From: Haliotis asinina
Taxonomy: Eukaryota; Mollusca; Gastropoda; Lepetellida; Haliotidae
NCBI RefSeq assembly: GCF_037392515.1
Contig: NC_090295.1
Coordinates: 24,716,501 to 24,780,500, forward strand
DNA length: 64,000 nt
Direction of reading: 5' to 3'
A program made the position numbers and the translations under genes. Below the pieces are notes generated by a model. It was not told the origin of the DNA and searched no databases. It saw only the letters and a list, made by a program, of their open reading frames with translations. Positions 1 to 11,200 of the stretch are shown here, piece after piece; position 1 is the first letter of the stretch; the number at the start of each line of letters is the position of its first letter.

Positions 1-2
1 AT

Positions 3-701
3 TTATATCTGACAAAACAATGGCGTCATGCGTTCAACTGGACCATGACGTATCGTCTCGACTCTGACGTCATCTTGCCTTACAATGTTCTTTATCAGAT
101 GCAGCAAGCACCGAAAGCTAATTTTTCTCAAATTGCTCTGAATAAATCGAAGTCGGTCCTCTGGTTTGTTAGTAACTGCAACACACAATCCAAACGGCAA
201 CAATATGTGAAAGAACTGCGTAAGTATATAACAGTGGACATCCATGGAAGATGCGGGCCGTTGAAATGTAGCGGACCTAAGTGCGACATTTTATACCAAC
301 AATATAGGTTTTACTTATCATTTGAAAATACAGTTTGCGTTGACTACATCACAGAGAAGTTCTTTAAAGTATATTCTCATCGTAACATTGTTCCAGTTGT
401 TCGGGGAGGTGCTGATTATCAGTCCCTGGTTCCAAAAGGAACGTATATTAATGCAGCAGACTTTTCTAGTCCGAAAGAATTGGCAACGTATCTTAAGTAT
501 CTGGAAACAAACGTAACAGCTTATGCTGAGATACTGGAAGCCAAATCCAGGTACACACATTCATATATAGGGACAACATATGAATCTGCTTTCTGTGATA
601 TATGTGTGAAACTCCATAATTTGGATCAGTATCACCAATACTATAATGACAGTGTCCGCTGGTTACAGGAAGACGCTTGTCACAGTCCCAAAGACGTTTG
701 A
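3..701 (+). CDS. alpha-(1,3)-fucosyltransferase (GT10), C-terminal exon, 5' partial
   Basis: This is the C-terminal catalytic part of a family GT10 fucosyltransferase, a Golgi type II membrane enzyme that moves fucose from GDP-fucose to glycans. The frame is open from base 3 to the TGA at 699-701 (232 codons). It begins with the family block FNWTMTYRLDSDV at about bases 36-74. It continues with WFVSNC and the nucleotide-sugar signature YLSFENTVCVDYITEKFF (about bases 313-366), then VPVVRG and YINAADF, and ends with a cysteine pair (CDICVKLH) typical of metazoan members. The stem, membrane anchor and first catalytic half are missing, so upstream exons or the rest of a long exon lie outside the window. 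No frameshift is visible. Family assignment is firm; the exact subfamily and acceptor cannot be told. No AATAAA was seen downstream before the LINE remnant. Confidence 0.9.
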   Translation, partial: LYLTKQWRHAFNWTMTYRLDSDVILPYNVLYQMQQAPKANFSQIALNKSKSVLWFVSNCNTQSKRQQYVKELRKYITVDIHGRCGPLKCSGPKCDILYQQYRFYLSFENTVCVDYITEKFFKVYSHRNIVPVVRGGADYQSLVPKGTYINAADFSSPKELATYLKYLETNVTAYAEILEAKSRYTHSYIGTTYESAFCDICVKLHNLDQYHQYYNDSVRWLQEDACHSPKDV

Positions 702-768
702 TACGCTTTGTTGTGACTTTTTGATTTCTGAAGTGTGTGTTCATTTCATTTTAAATATATTAACATAC

Positions 769-786
769 ATCCTATTTAAATAGGAT
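769..786. other. 18-bp perfect palindrome downstream of the fucosyltransferase
   Basis: ATCCTATTTAAATAGGAT is a perfect 18-bp palindrome in the AT-rich 3' flank of the fucosyltransferase. It could be chance in AT-rich sequence or an RNA hairpin in the 3' UTR. Otherwise 702-936 shows no gene. Confidence 0.4.
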
Positions 787-936
787 TATTTACACGAGTT
801 ACACGCCCCTGTCGAAGTACACGCCAACATACTGAGAGTATTTTAATACCAAATATTGTTGTAAAACAAGCCGCACGGTCTCCAAAATAGCATAGAGGAC
901 AAGATCAGACATCGGAGCTACCCTAGAGGCAGAAAG

Positions 937-2187
937 ATGATTGACTTAGCCCTGTTTAGAGCTAGGATTGGGATGTTTTCTCACCCATCGGGGACACGAC
1001 AGGTGTATGTCGACGCGTACTCGCCGCATAGCAGGCACAGCTCCTACATGCCATACAGACTGATTATGTGCACAGGTTTCTTCTCTCTACACCTCATACT
1101 GTCATTTGTCACATTTAAATACTGCAGCATGATATCCACCAAAAATTGGGGGAAATATCTACCACGTGAATGTGTTTGTTTACCTGCGAGTCATTTGTGT
1201 GACGTCACAAGTAGTACACCTTTGATCAGTGGAGCATATCGGGGTAGTGTCCATCTTAAGAACACAAGGAGTGTCTTCTATGCGAACAAAAACTTTATGC
1301 GGGATAAACTTACGCTATCAAATGATATTGAAAGCAACCCAGGCCCTCATACCATGAAGGATCTAAATGATGTTAAGTCAGCAATATTGGATGAATTAAA
1401 AGATTTCAGAAGCTCCATGAAATCTGAAGTAGATTCAATTAAAGTTCAGCTACATGAGGTACATGCAAAATTTGATCAGTTGGACAATGCTGTGAAACTT
1501 ATTGGGGATGATGTGAACAGAACAGAGCACCAGCAGGAAATTGTTTACAGTGACATTGACGCAATCACATCCAGACTGGAATCACTGGAATGCAAATTGG
1601 AAAAGCAGGCCGAGGACATCGACAAGCTTGAGGCACACAGCCGTAGGGATAACGTGGTGTTTTATAATATAAAGGAAACTGAGCATGAGTCATATGATTC
1701 TTGTAAAGATCTTGTTACAGTGACCTTAAACAAGCACACTCAAAACCGGACCTGGTGCCGATCGGACATTATAAGGGCGTATTGCACAGGAAGACAAGAT
1801 AGCCCACTGATCGCGAAGTTCACGTTGACAGAAGACAAACTCTCAGTGCTAAATCAGAGGTCTAGATTCTAAAGTTCTCAGATTGGACTATCGAATGACC
1901 TGACTAAAAGTCAACGAAATATTCTGGCTGAGCAAAGGGACAAGGGGCTTATTGCATTCTTCAAGAACGGGCGTCTCATCACCAAACCCAGAGTGCCACA
2001 GTCTGAGGTAGCTAATGCGGAACCAGATGGTGCTGTCCAGTTGAACAGGACTGTTACTGTTGACAAGGCTAATGCAGAGGGAAACCAACCAAGCATCAGT
2101 AACAAGACCTTTGCACATTCATATAATTTTACGGGCTCTTCGACACCTAACGGAAACGTACGACCACATTTTAAACAGATTAAATAA
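937..2187 (+). pseudogene. LINE ORF1 with N-terminal 2A-like motif; one internal stop
   Basis: From the ATG at 937 the frame runs to a TAA at 1870-1872 (311 codons). The same frame then resumes with clear ORF1-like sequence until the TAA at 2185-2187, so the first TAA is a single nonsense change. Residues 129-137 read NDIESNPGP, a match to the 2A consensus D(V/I)ExNPGP; ribosome skipping would fall between Gly136 and Pro137 (bases 1344/1345). A new Met follows three residues after the motif. Residues of about 140-235 are a heptad-rich coiled coil, followed by the LEAHSRRDNVVFYNI block seen in LINE ORF1 proteins. The segment before 2A has a hydrophobic stretch near residues 45-62. It would be an RNA-binding chaperone in a live element. 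Confidence 0.75.
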
Positions 2188-2590
2188 ATTCATCGAATCT
2201 AACGAAATTCTTTCCGAAGCCCAGGCTGGTTTCAGAAAAGGATATTCACCAGCAGACCATATTTTCAGTTTATTTCACATGTCGGGACTATTAAAATGTC
2301 GCAAAAAGAAATTACGTTGTGCATTTATCGACTTTCAAAAAGCGTGTGATACCGTCTGGAGATCAGGGCTCTGGAAAAAACTTCTGCAAAATAGGATATC
2401 TGGGAAATGCTTCAAGGTCATTTTTAACATTTATCAAAATATTAAATCATGTGTCCGTAACGGCGGAAATTATTCTGATTTCCTCTTGTGAAAACAGGCT
2501 GTCCGCCATGGAGAGAACTTGTCCCCAGTTTTGTTTTCGTCATGTATTTAATGATCTTGAAGATGTTTTATCCTCAGACTCATGCTGATG
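2141..2590 (+). pseudogene. LINE ORF2 reverse transcriptase fragment
   Basis: The reading frame between about 2150 and 2491 gives NKFIESNEILSEAQAGFRKG and then, after a short spacer, AFIDFQKACDTVW. These are RT motifs 0-2 and motif A of a LINE polymerase (the usual FIDFxKAFD, here with Cys for Phe). Frame changes after 2491 lead to FNDLEDVL, the region that normally precedes the catalytic YADD motif, which is not present. It is a fragment only, with no endonuclease. Confidence 0.75.
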
Positions 2591-5229
2591 CATTTAGATA
2601 AATTCGGAATAGAACTGACTGCATTAGAGCTGATGCTGTTTGGGACAGGTATGCCAGGCAAGAGTCGGTCGAAGTAGGGGAGCGAATCAAAGGTGATCGT
2701 CAACGGCACAAGAAGTCAAGATTGTTGGTAAAAACACACCACTACCAAGACATTGGGACAAATCAGGGGTCCCCTCAACAAGTCTAGTCTTGTCGCACAT
2801 ACGAACGAACGATGAAGTTCTGTTGGTCCGGCCATGCTACCTGTTGGTAAGGTACATTTGTAGTTCTTAGGACGTCCTGTCCTGTCTTAACAATATCTGT
2901 AAAAAGAGATTGAACGGGATAGAACGTGTAATGATTATATAAATTACAATGCTCGTTTGATCATAAATAGCTGTCAGCATGTCTATCTCATCTGTGCCCA
3001 ATCCCCAGACAGTTGGTATTACGTATAAACAGGAAAGAAATGCGCCTTCACCCCATGTGAACAACGTTTTCAAGCAGTTCAAGCCCGCCTTGAGTCAGTT
3101 TATATCCGTTCTGGATTACACCTACCACTTTCTTAACATGCACTGCCCAGCTCTAACTCTTTCTTAACTCAACCAGACCGTATTCAGACACCTGTTCCCG
3201 TTCGCACTACGTTCTCACTCTGATTCCAGCGTGTGCAGTGGTAATAGCAGACATGTCCTGGTTTGGTTTCTGTAAGTAACCCAGCCCATTCTATATCCGT
3301 TATCAGTTTCAAGATGGAAACATCGACATCACCATGCCTCCACAGAAAAATGAGGGTGGACCAAGAAAGACATCTTATTTATTGAAGGGGTGATGCATTC
3401 TAGAATTTCATCAAATCTGAGTGGGGTGATTCTGAAGAAATTGAGGGACTCATGATCATCAAGGCGGAGATCCTGTGTCAGTTGATGAAATGTTCCACGG
3501 CTGTTCCCCTCTCAGGTTAAAGCCAGTTTCTCACCCAAAAAGTTCTTGTTCGTTTCCTCCTTTCTTGCTCTACCAATTGTTCTGCTTCCAATAAAAATTC
3601 CAGCAAATAAACATTCAGCATGTTGACAGCTGCAAATTTGTTCATGTTTCACAGGCAGAATTTTTTATCCCAAAATGGAGAACATGTTAAAAACGCATGT
3701 CTGTATACCCTACCGTGTCATATCGTAATGCACACAGTGTTGGCATAGTAAGACCTGTGTGAGACCTACATGAACGCAGAACGAGAAGAACTTGATAGAA
3801 TCTATTGCGCTCTTTTCGAACCGAGTAGAAATGTACTACAAACTTCTTAAGAACAATTCATTTGGATTTGAGAATACTTGTCACGGAATACCAATTTAAA
3901 GTAACTAAGAACATAATGCGGTCGTGTTTCGTCTGTCTGCGAACGAAGTTGACCTGGTGGAAACTGTGTACAAACGTGTTGCAACTGATGTCCAACTATA
4001 TTATGTCTGCACACATCCCCATCAAGTTTGAAGTATGGCGATTCCGTTCGTCACTGTCCCAAATCACATCGTCATTACACCTGACAGCGTCTTATTAACA
4101 CACTTCGGAAACAGGTCAAAACACTTCAGTGTAATATCAGACAATGTCAGAGAATGTTCCAGTTCGTATACGCATACAACGCTGCCATCAAATCCCAACG
4201 TCCATAATAGCTGAGTGAGTAATTGAGTGAAGCGTTCTGACAATTAGTGTAGGTTCAATACCCCAAAATGTTAGTTTTAAAGCCATTCTCAAGGACTGTC
4301 ACGTTTAGTGAAGTCCTTCATTATTATGTCATCATTTTGTGCAGTTGATCCAGTCTACCAAATATGCCCTTCCCCGAGACAAGACACAAGAAAGGTCATT
4401 AAAACATCGGAATTTCACAAGAATATCTTTAAATTTTAAGGGAATAAATCGGAATTTGATACAATCATATAAAACATGTATTAATTTATATGTTTTATTG
4501 TCTGCAACCAGATCTTAATACACCATAGGCAATGTACGATTAATCAAAACCAGATTTAATCCATAAATGTACAATCCACGATCATTTAGATGCAAATCTG
4601 AATAAACACATGTACAATCTACGATTATGTAAAACCAGATCTAAATCCACAGAAGTTTAACCTACAATTTACGATGATTGGAAGATGTATCCACACCATG
4701 ACTTGTATCTATATGACAGCTGATTCAGCAAAAGAACGTGTAGCTAAAAATGTAGCCAACAGGTATTCTAAACACTGGCTAGTATATATAATATCTCATC
4801 ACCTGGACAAAATAGCTGACTAGGAGCAAGAATTAGCTCTGAAACGTCGCATGAAGAATGAAAAAGAAGTACTGTTATCAATAAAACGTGCAATGTGTTT
4901 AAAGTTACATTGTTGTTGTTTTTAGAATACCTCAAACCTGGGAGTATATCATATGTACTTTGCAAATCACCTAGGTGTTAATATCGTTGTTTCAAATGCA
5001 TATTCCTTTAACGTCAAATTCATCCATATCGAGAGATTTTAATTCATTCAAAATGTATTATCCTACTTTGTCTTTCTAGGACGCATGTCGCATCACAACA
5101 CATCTTTAGAACTAGTTTGCACAAGGAAAGGATGAACAAACCCACCATTAAACATGGTGGGCTAAAACAATTCAGTGTCCACCATAGCACCATATCTTGA
5201 TGACGACATGCATACAGTAATAGATGTCG
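2591..5229. other. intergenic stretch without recognisable genes
   Basis: All reading frames here are short and composition-like; none resembles a known protein. The stretch includes the degenerate repeat at 4500-4690. It also includes a segment around 4800-4900 with a GCTCTGAAACGTCGC...AATAAAACG layout, like 3' ends of some Penelope or LINE copies, which is too weak to name. Confidence 0.5.
4500..4690. repeat. degenerate tandem repeat, about 55-60 bp, roughly 3-4 units
   Basis: The phrase (TGTACAATCTACGATTA...AAACCAGAT.TAAATCCA) recurs at about 4508, 4532, 4590 and 4630 with many substitutions. Nothing suggests coding. Confidence 0.5.
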
Positions 5230-5480
5230 TTTGAGTGTTCCAGTGGTGTAGTAGTGGATGTAGTTGTGTCGTAATTAGTGGTGGCTGTGTTGCGTCCCAT
5301 GTTGTGTCGGTGGTTGTGGTGTCTATATGTAGTGGTGCATGTGGTGGTGGTGCCCCATGCATTGGTGGATGTTGTGGTGTACCCATGTAATGCCGGTGGT
5401 GGTGCGCCATGTATTGGTGAATGTGATGGTGGTGTCTCATGTACATGTATGGTGGTGTCTGATGTTGAGAGTGAGTGAGT
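5230..5480. repeat. TGGTG-rich low-complexity tract
   Basis: A G/T-rich tract of irregular GTGGTGGTG and GTATTGGTG steps ends in GTGAGTGAGTGAG, which starts the following SINE-like repeat. The minus-strand reading frames here (His/Thr/Pro-rich) are products of composition, not genes. Confidence 0.8.
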
Positions 5481-5762
5481 GAGTGGGTGAGTGAGTGTGT
5501 TTAGTTTTACGCCACACTCAGCAATATGCCAGCTATATGGCGGCGGTCTGTAAATAATCGAGTCTGGACCAGACAATCCAGTGATCAACAACATAAGCAT
5601 CGATCTGTGCAATTCGGAACCGATGACATGTGTCAACCAAGTCAGCGAGCCTGACCACCCGATCCCGTTAGTCGCCTCTTACGACAAGCATAGTCACCTT
5701 TTCTGGCAAGCATGGGTTGCTGAAGGCCTATTCTACCCCGTACCTTCACGGGTACTGATGTT
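5464..5762 (-). mobile_element. SINE-like repeat, type II (about 290 bp), nearly full length
   Basis: The copy reads, on the plus strand, GTGAGTGAG, TTTAGTTTTACGCC, CAATATGCCAGCTATATGG, GTCTGGACCAGACAATCC, CGATCCCGTTAGTCGCC and TACCTTCACGGGTAC. Further copies or fragments lie at 31362-31572, 31690-31968, 52310-52540, 54896-54966, 61205-61350, 61352-61625, 62576-62895 and 63490-63672. It has no clear tRNA-like A/B boxes. In the opposite orientation it ends in the same AAACTAAACTCACTCAC tail as the tRNA-headed type I family, hence the strand given. Confidence 0.85.
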
Positions 5763-6037
5763 GAGATGACTTCTCACTTTACATAAAAAGTAAACCAGAC
5801 ATAGTGAAATTAATATTTCGAATCCACGTAATTTTTATCTTGCCAGTTGAAAATTTAAGTCTTACAATTTTATTCAAGTTAGGATAAAAGTTGTTTAACA
5901 AACGATTATAGATTGAAATCGTTATTACTGGTTTGTATTGCAAGGGGGTAAGCGCAGCAGTTAGAACAGTGAAACAAGAGCACGTGCGGTACGTGATGAG
6001 CGTTCTTTGTTATCACGCCCTGACATATTTGTTTTGC

Positions 6038-6215
6038 ATCTATGGGGATCGTCGAATAACCGAATGGTTAAAGCGTTCGCTTATGACACTCCAAACAACC
6101 CTAATTCGATTTCCCATTTGGGAATGATGCGTGAAGTACATATTTGTTGCTGCTCACCGTGATATAGCTGCTATATTGGTAAAAGCGGACTAAAAAGTAC
6201 ACTCACACAGTCATA
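6038..6215 (+). mobile_element. tRNA-derived SINE, type I, diverged
   Basis: The head has an A-box-like TAACCGAATGGTTAAAGCG (6056-6074) and a B-box-like AATTCGATTTCCC (6102-6114). The tail CCGTGATATAGCTGC...TAAAAGCGG...ACACTCACAC matches the tail of the other type I copies with changes. It is a SINE and not a functional tRNA gene, because no cloverleaf can be closed around these boxes. Confidence 0.65.
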
Positions 6216-8289
6216 ATCTGTGGGGGAAGCATGAATGATGTAGAATGTTCTTTGCCTTTTTAGTAGAACCGTCGATTACGCAAGCAACTGTTCCTTTCAA
6301 ACACACTTTTGAAGAAAACATAAAATGCAGTGATATGAAACATTAACCTATTCGTTATCTTTACCGTTAAGAACGTGGATACCATCGTCCTGGGGGCAGA
6401 ATTGGACCCTGAAGTCCCCCAGAGGCAGGACGACTGCCAAGAAGACATTCCATGGACAATAGTGGATCAAGGATTCTTCTGGAGCAGGATGTGGATGTGG
6501 ATGTGGACGTGGCAGTTTCACTGTTCGTGCATTTTGTGACAATGTACTATGCGTGTCTACTACTGTAAATCCTCCAGTTGAATAGGTACCGTTGCATGCG
6601 TTGAGGGAACACGGTTCCAGAGTGTTTTTGTTTCTAAAAAAAGGGTTTTTTATGTCTGGTTTTACGTGCCGGGCTTCAGTTACCTTTGACCTTGTTCAAA
6701 TCTCAAATTTGAACAAGGTCAATTTAGACACACATTCTGCGGCAACAATTTTGGTGTTTGTATTCAGGGATTTGGTTCTGTTCTATGTTGGGAATGATGA
6801 CATTAAAAACACGTAATCCGCAGTTGTCCAGTTGTACTTGTTTGTTTTGTTTTTTGAAAGTTGTGAACTCCAGGAGAACTGTTTTTGTCCATGAAAATCG
6901 ACTGTGCCCGACTTTATCGCCGTGTAGGAGAGTTTGTTTTTGCCATACACTGCCATACACTGCCATACACTGCTAAACACTGCCAACACAGAAACACATC
7001 AAGAAACATGTCCAACATCAGTGCGATGGCGTAGTATATCTACAAACCAGAACAATACAAAAACCTATCAACATTACCAGATCACATCGCACAGACTTTT
7101 AGTTCAATGTATGTACCAAACAATCCAGTGATGTCTGTAGATGAGACAAGACACTAAATGAAAAGCTCCCACTAACAGTCTAGAATATCATATTGAGCAA
7201 GAAAACTACCAAGTGCATGTTTGGAAACAGTATCTGCAGCCAATCATATTCCTTCACCACTTGACCATGGTTGGAGCATTTGTGGTGGTCAGCTTATCCT
7301 TTTTCTGGTGTTCTGATTTCGAGAGATTTTGCTCCCCGTGGATTAGTTGAATTGACATAGAGCAAATGCAGTAAAGTCAGTACGCCTGCAGAGAGATCTA
7401 TGTCAATGCAGATGAACTGATATATTGTGCACAGAGACCTGTCTTTTTGTATGGCAGGTGATTGTTGCCCGAACAGCTTTGGCTTGTAGATGACTCCAAT
7501 TCTGACATGATGTTACAAATGATATGAAAGAAAGTGAAGAGAAGAGTTAATTGTAGGCTTCTGAATGTATCAACAGTGATTAAGAGTTATCTGACAGACC
7601 ATTTGAATAGCTACAACAAGAGCTTAGACGCAGTTATCGATCGTGAAGCATAGTTTTGGAATGCTTTGGATAATGTTATTTCATCAAATGTTTTAGGAAT
7701 GTGAAGCTTTTATTAACCATAACATTGAATTTTGTTTTCTGTACTGTGTTAAACATGTGACACCAGATGAATTGTTTGTTTTATAGATCAGTACAAATTT
7801 AGTCCTCGACAATTCAAGACAGCCGGTAAAATGGTGGCCGTTTTGATTATTTTTAAAAGCAAAAATATGTAAAAAAAAAGTTAAACATCCTTTACCAATA
7901 CACAAAGGTCAGATTGATAGTAGTGAAACTATCCATGGTTAACTTTGAGATGTTGTCGGGCAGCAAACAAAATGTCATGAAAATGCTCACAGACCCCCAT
8001 CACATGAAATGGCCTATGAAAAAAAACTGATACCACAATCTAAGAGTATTACAGGCCTCTTCATGAGCCCAAGACATCATACTTACTGAAAAAGTGTCAA
8101 ACCAAATCAGTACTTCGGAGGCTACGGCATCAGATTTTTCACCTGCCTCCTCCTGGACTAATTTAGAGTTACGGCCCTTAGAAAGATGTCAGCGCCCACA
8201 GTCAATGTGCAACATATGGAGTGGGAAGTCACTGTGCAGCATCTCTGTGTAACAAGTTTGTAATGAATATGGTTGTACATCTTTGACAA
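6216..8289. other. intergenic region upstream of the helicase gene
   Basis: No gene is recognised. The stretch holds a perfect hairpin (6686-6722), a short GGATGT run near 6489-6520 and four tandem TGCCATACAC steps near 6940-6980. The proximal promoter of the helicase gene should lie near 8100-8289, but I see no TATA box or initiator that I would defend. Confidence 0.5.
6686..6722. other. perfect inverted repeat, 16-bp arms with 5-nt loop
   Basis: The left arm TTGACCTTGTTCAAAT (6686-6701) is exactly complementary to ATTTGAACAAGGTCAA (6707-6722), separated by CTCAA. It could be a MITE remnant core or a replication-slippage hairpin. Confidence 0.85.
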
Positions 8290-11200
8290 ATGGGGAAAAA
8301 GAAGCAGGCTAAGAGTTTAACTGCCACTGACAAATTAGCGAAAAAGGATGAAAAAGGCAAGTATTTTCTGAACCGTATGGGTAAGCGGGGCACATTACAT
8401 GACGTACATTGTCAGACAGCTAACCTTATTCTCTACTCTACTGCTACTACTTTCCTCGAAGGATCGGGGGAGGGGGTACCTGTTCCGAAATACTTTATGC
8501 GTATGCTTGACACAAGTGCTGAGGACAGATCTCGGTTAACGCTGCTGTACACAGGACTGCCTGACCACTATCAGTGAAATTTTGCAAAAATATGTGTCTA
8601 AAGGAGTCACTTATGAAATTCTGTAACAAAACAGTGAGTAATAGTTGTTCAAGATATTAAGTGACATGGATGTAACAGGTGTAGTGTTTTCAGAAAGCTC
8701 ACTGGTCATACTGCATCTCATAGGCATATGAACACACACTTCTTTGTTTTTGCAGTGGAACAGAGACCATATCTATTATATAATCTCTGCTCTCAGATCT
8801 AGAAGTGCCTGGTTCAACAGGCTATTAATGGGAGGTAATCAGTGCCAATGTGAAGTGTTCAGTCAAAACATCTGTCTTGTCAAAAGGACTGTCTGAAGCA
8901 TGCATATTTTATATGGCAGTATGACATGATGGCATTTGCAGTTCACATTCAACCAAACTGACTGATCACCATGGTTAGTCCAACATGCCTCTATCAACAG
9001 ACATATATCATGTGAGTGTGTTTTGGGATGGTTAGATCTAATATCCTGCACTGGGAATAAACAATGTATTTAGCAAGGCTTGGCGAGCTAAATACATAGT
9101 GGTTGTTCCAATGTGTTCCAGTATGATAACCTATTTATCATACAGTGTCATTCTTACTTTAGAATTTGAAAAAATGTGATTTCATTTGTCACAGATCATG
9201 AAACTAAACTACCTGAGATGTGCCCGCATATCTATGACGTCACAAATATGTTTGTAGCAATTTTTCTACTGATCACTTATTTGATTGCGTTACATCATGT
9301 AGTTCCCAATCAGCTTTTTATGTTAAAGAGCATGTTCTTATCAACAAATGACAAATGAAAAATGACAAAAAAACGTGTGGAATTTGGGAATTTTTCAATT
9401 AAACTTTTGAACAAATATAATGTTTGCGAGGCATTTTGCAAACACACTTGTCAGCTGACGAAGTGTCAAACAGTTCATTCGAAATTGTCCTGGCTGCTGT
9501 CCGAGTTGATGATTGCAAGATGCCTGCGTTTCGGTGCTGGTGAATCAGTAATGAGTTCCATGTATCATTACGAGACAACAATTTTCTCTCATCAAGGCAC
9601 TCACAGAACCATAACCACGGCCGTCAATCTGGACATGATTGCCAATAAATGGGCGTGTTTGTTTACAGTATGAAAGTAGTCCCTAAAATGTGCATATGAC
9701 CTCTCTAATTTGCTTCGGTATCTGTATATGACCCCAGCGGATACTGAAAATATCCGTTGGCTTTATCCTGCCGAGAACAGTACCCATTGTATGATAATAC
9801 TTAATTACAAGTTGCATTCAAGACATGACACTCACAACAAATGTCCATACTTTCTGATCTTACACTCTTGATTTTGTTCAGCTAAGAAGACATATGCCTT
9901 GTCTAAGGCTGAAGCTTCCAACAGTCATCGATATGACACAGAAGATCAACCAAAGGTGATTTCATTTCATCTGTGTTAAGAAGTGTGCAAGTGTGTATTA
10001 TTTATCTATGAGTCCTAGCTTAGTGCTGACGGCAGGTGAATTGCGAAATATCTTGATTGGGTAAACACTTTTTTCTCGTGATTTCATGAATTTGGATTGA
10101 AAAATTTACCAATCATTTTCCAAACATTAGCCAACGAACAGGCCTAAAGTAATCCTTGTATTTAACCAAACTAGTTTCTACGATGTCATTATGTGAATGT
10201 GTTAGTCTACTCACTAACTATGGTCCTCTCTATATGTCTAACCACCTCTGTAGTGTAGTCATGGTAGTGGTGAGGGTGTCCACCTGGAGAATTGAAGGTC
10301 AGGTCATGGGGTCGATCCCGGCTGTGTCAAACTAATAGACGATAAAATATGGTTCTTGTTGGTTCTTGTCTTAGCCTGCTGCTCGGCATTGATGGGTACA
10401 AGGACAGGTCGGAGCCAGTATAATGTGGTTTGGCGGGGTATGCATGCTAACTGTGGCATGGTATCTCAGTGAGCTAGAGCTATAAACCCAGCTTTTGTCT
10501 GGGCTAGTACAAGCAGCCACATGAATACACACATGCACGTCATCATATGAGCAAAATATTCTCAAGTATAAGTTACACCACATTTCACCGTACCTCTTAA
10601 TCTTTCATATCAAGTCCTTGAAAGTTTGTTATTGCTTCATGCCGCAGTGTTCAAAATATATGATGGTGGCTTCAAAAAATAACCTGGACCAGGTAACACA
10701 ACTATTGATACCATGAGCATGTAACCCTTGTATCATGATACATGTAACCCTTGTCTAAACACTTAGTCTGAGCCTGAATGATTTCCTCCTGATGTCCATG
10801 TGTTTGCAGGTTGTGATACCGGAACGCTTGGAGCAGGAGATAATCGAGATCATCCTGGAACATCAGCGAGAGGACAAGTACAGCGGAGATGTCTCAAAAA
10901 GGCTCTCTACCAAGAAACTCACCGTACGATCTGAAGATCCTGTCTAGGGAGGGATTGAGAGACTGAATTTGTTTGCAAGTTCTCAATAATTCCCCACAGA
11001 AACTCATTAACTAAACATGAAATCCCATTGTAAACTTCAGGAGAAATCCCTCGTTCGCCTAACATGGAATCTCATTGAAAACAATAGAAGGTGAAATCCC
11101 TCATAAACTAAACATGAAATCCCATTGTAAACAACAGAAGGTGAAATCCCTCATTAACTAAACATGGAATCTCACTGTAAACAACAGAAGATGAAATCCC

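Larger units (their letters stand above)
937..2590 (+). mobile_element. decayed non-LTR retrotransposon (CR1/jockey-like), internally deleted
   Basis: Two LINE parts are fused in one orientation: an ORF1 with a coiled coil and a nucleic-acid-chaperone-like block (937-2187), then the N-terminal half of a reverse transcriptase (about 2140-2590). The AP endonuclease and the first part of the RT that should lie between them are absent, so about 2 kb has been deleted near 2140. The RT breaks up by frameshift near 2490 and stops before the catalytic YADD region. The copy is therefore dead. Clade assignment to the CR1/jockey group rests on the AQAGFRKGYS and FIDFQKA(C)D motifs and is moderate. Confidence 0.8.

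Noticed and set aside
4768..4965. Minus-strand frame of 65 codons
   Set aside because: Likely the 3' tail of an old retroelement; no protein similarity.
5162..5636. His/Thr-rich minus-strand frames of 94 and 154 codons
   Set aside because: They arise from the TGGTG tract and the adjoining SINE.
8381..8577. Extension of the first DHX29 frame by about 65 residues
   Set aside because: Splice donors at 8356 or 8380 join to exon 2 in frame; the extension lacks family similarity.
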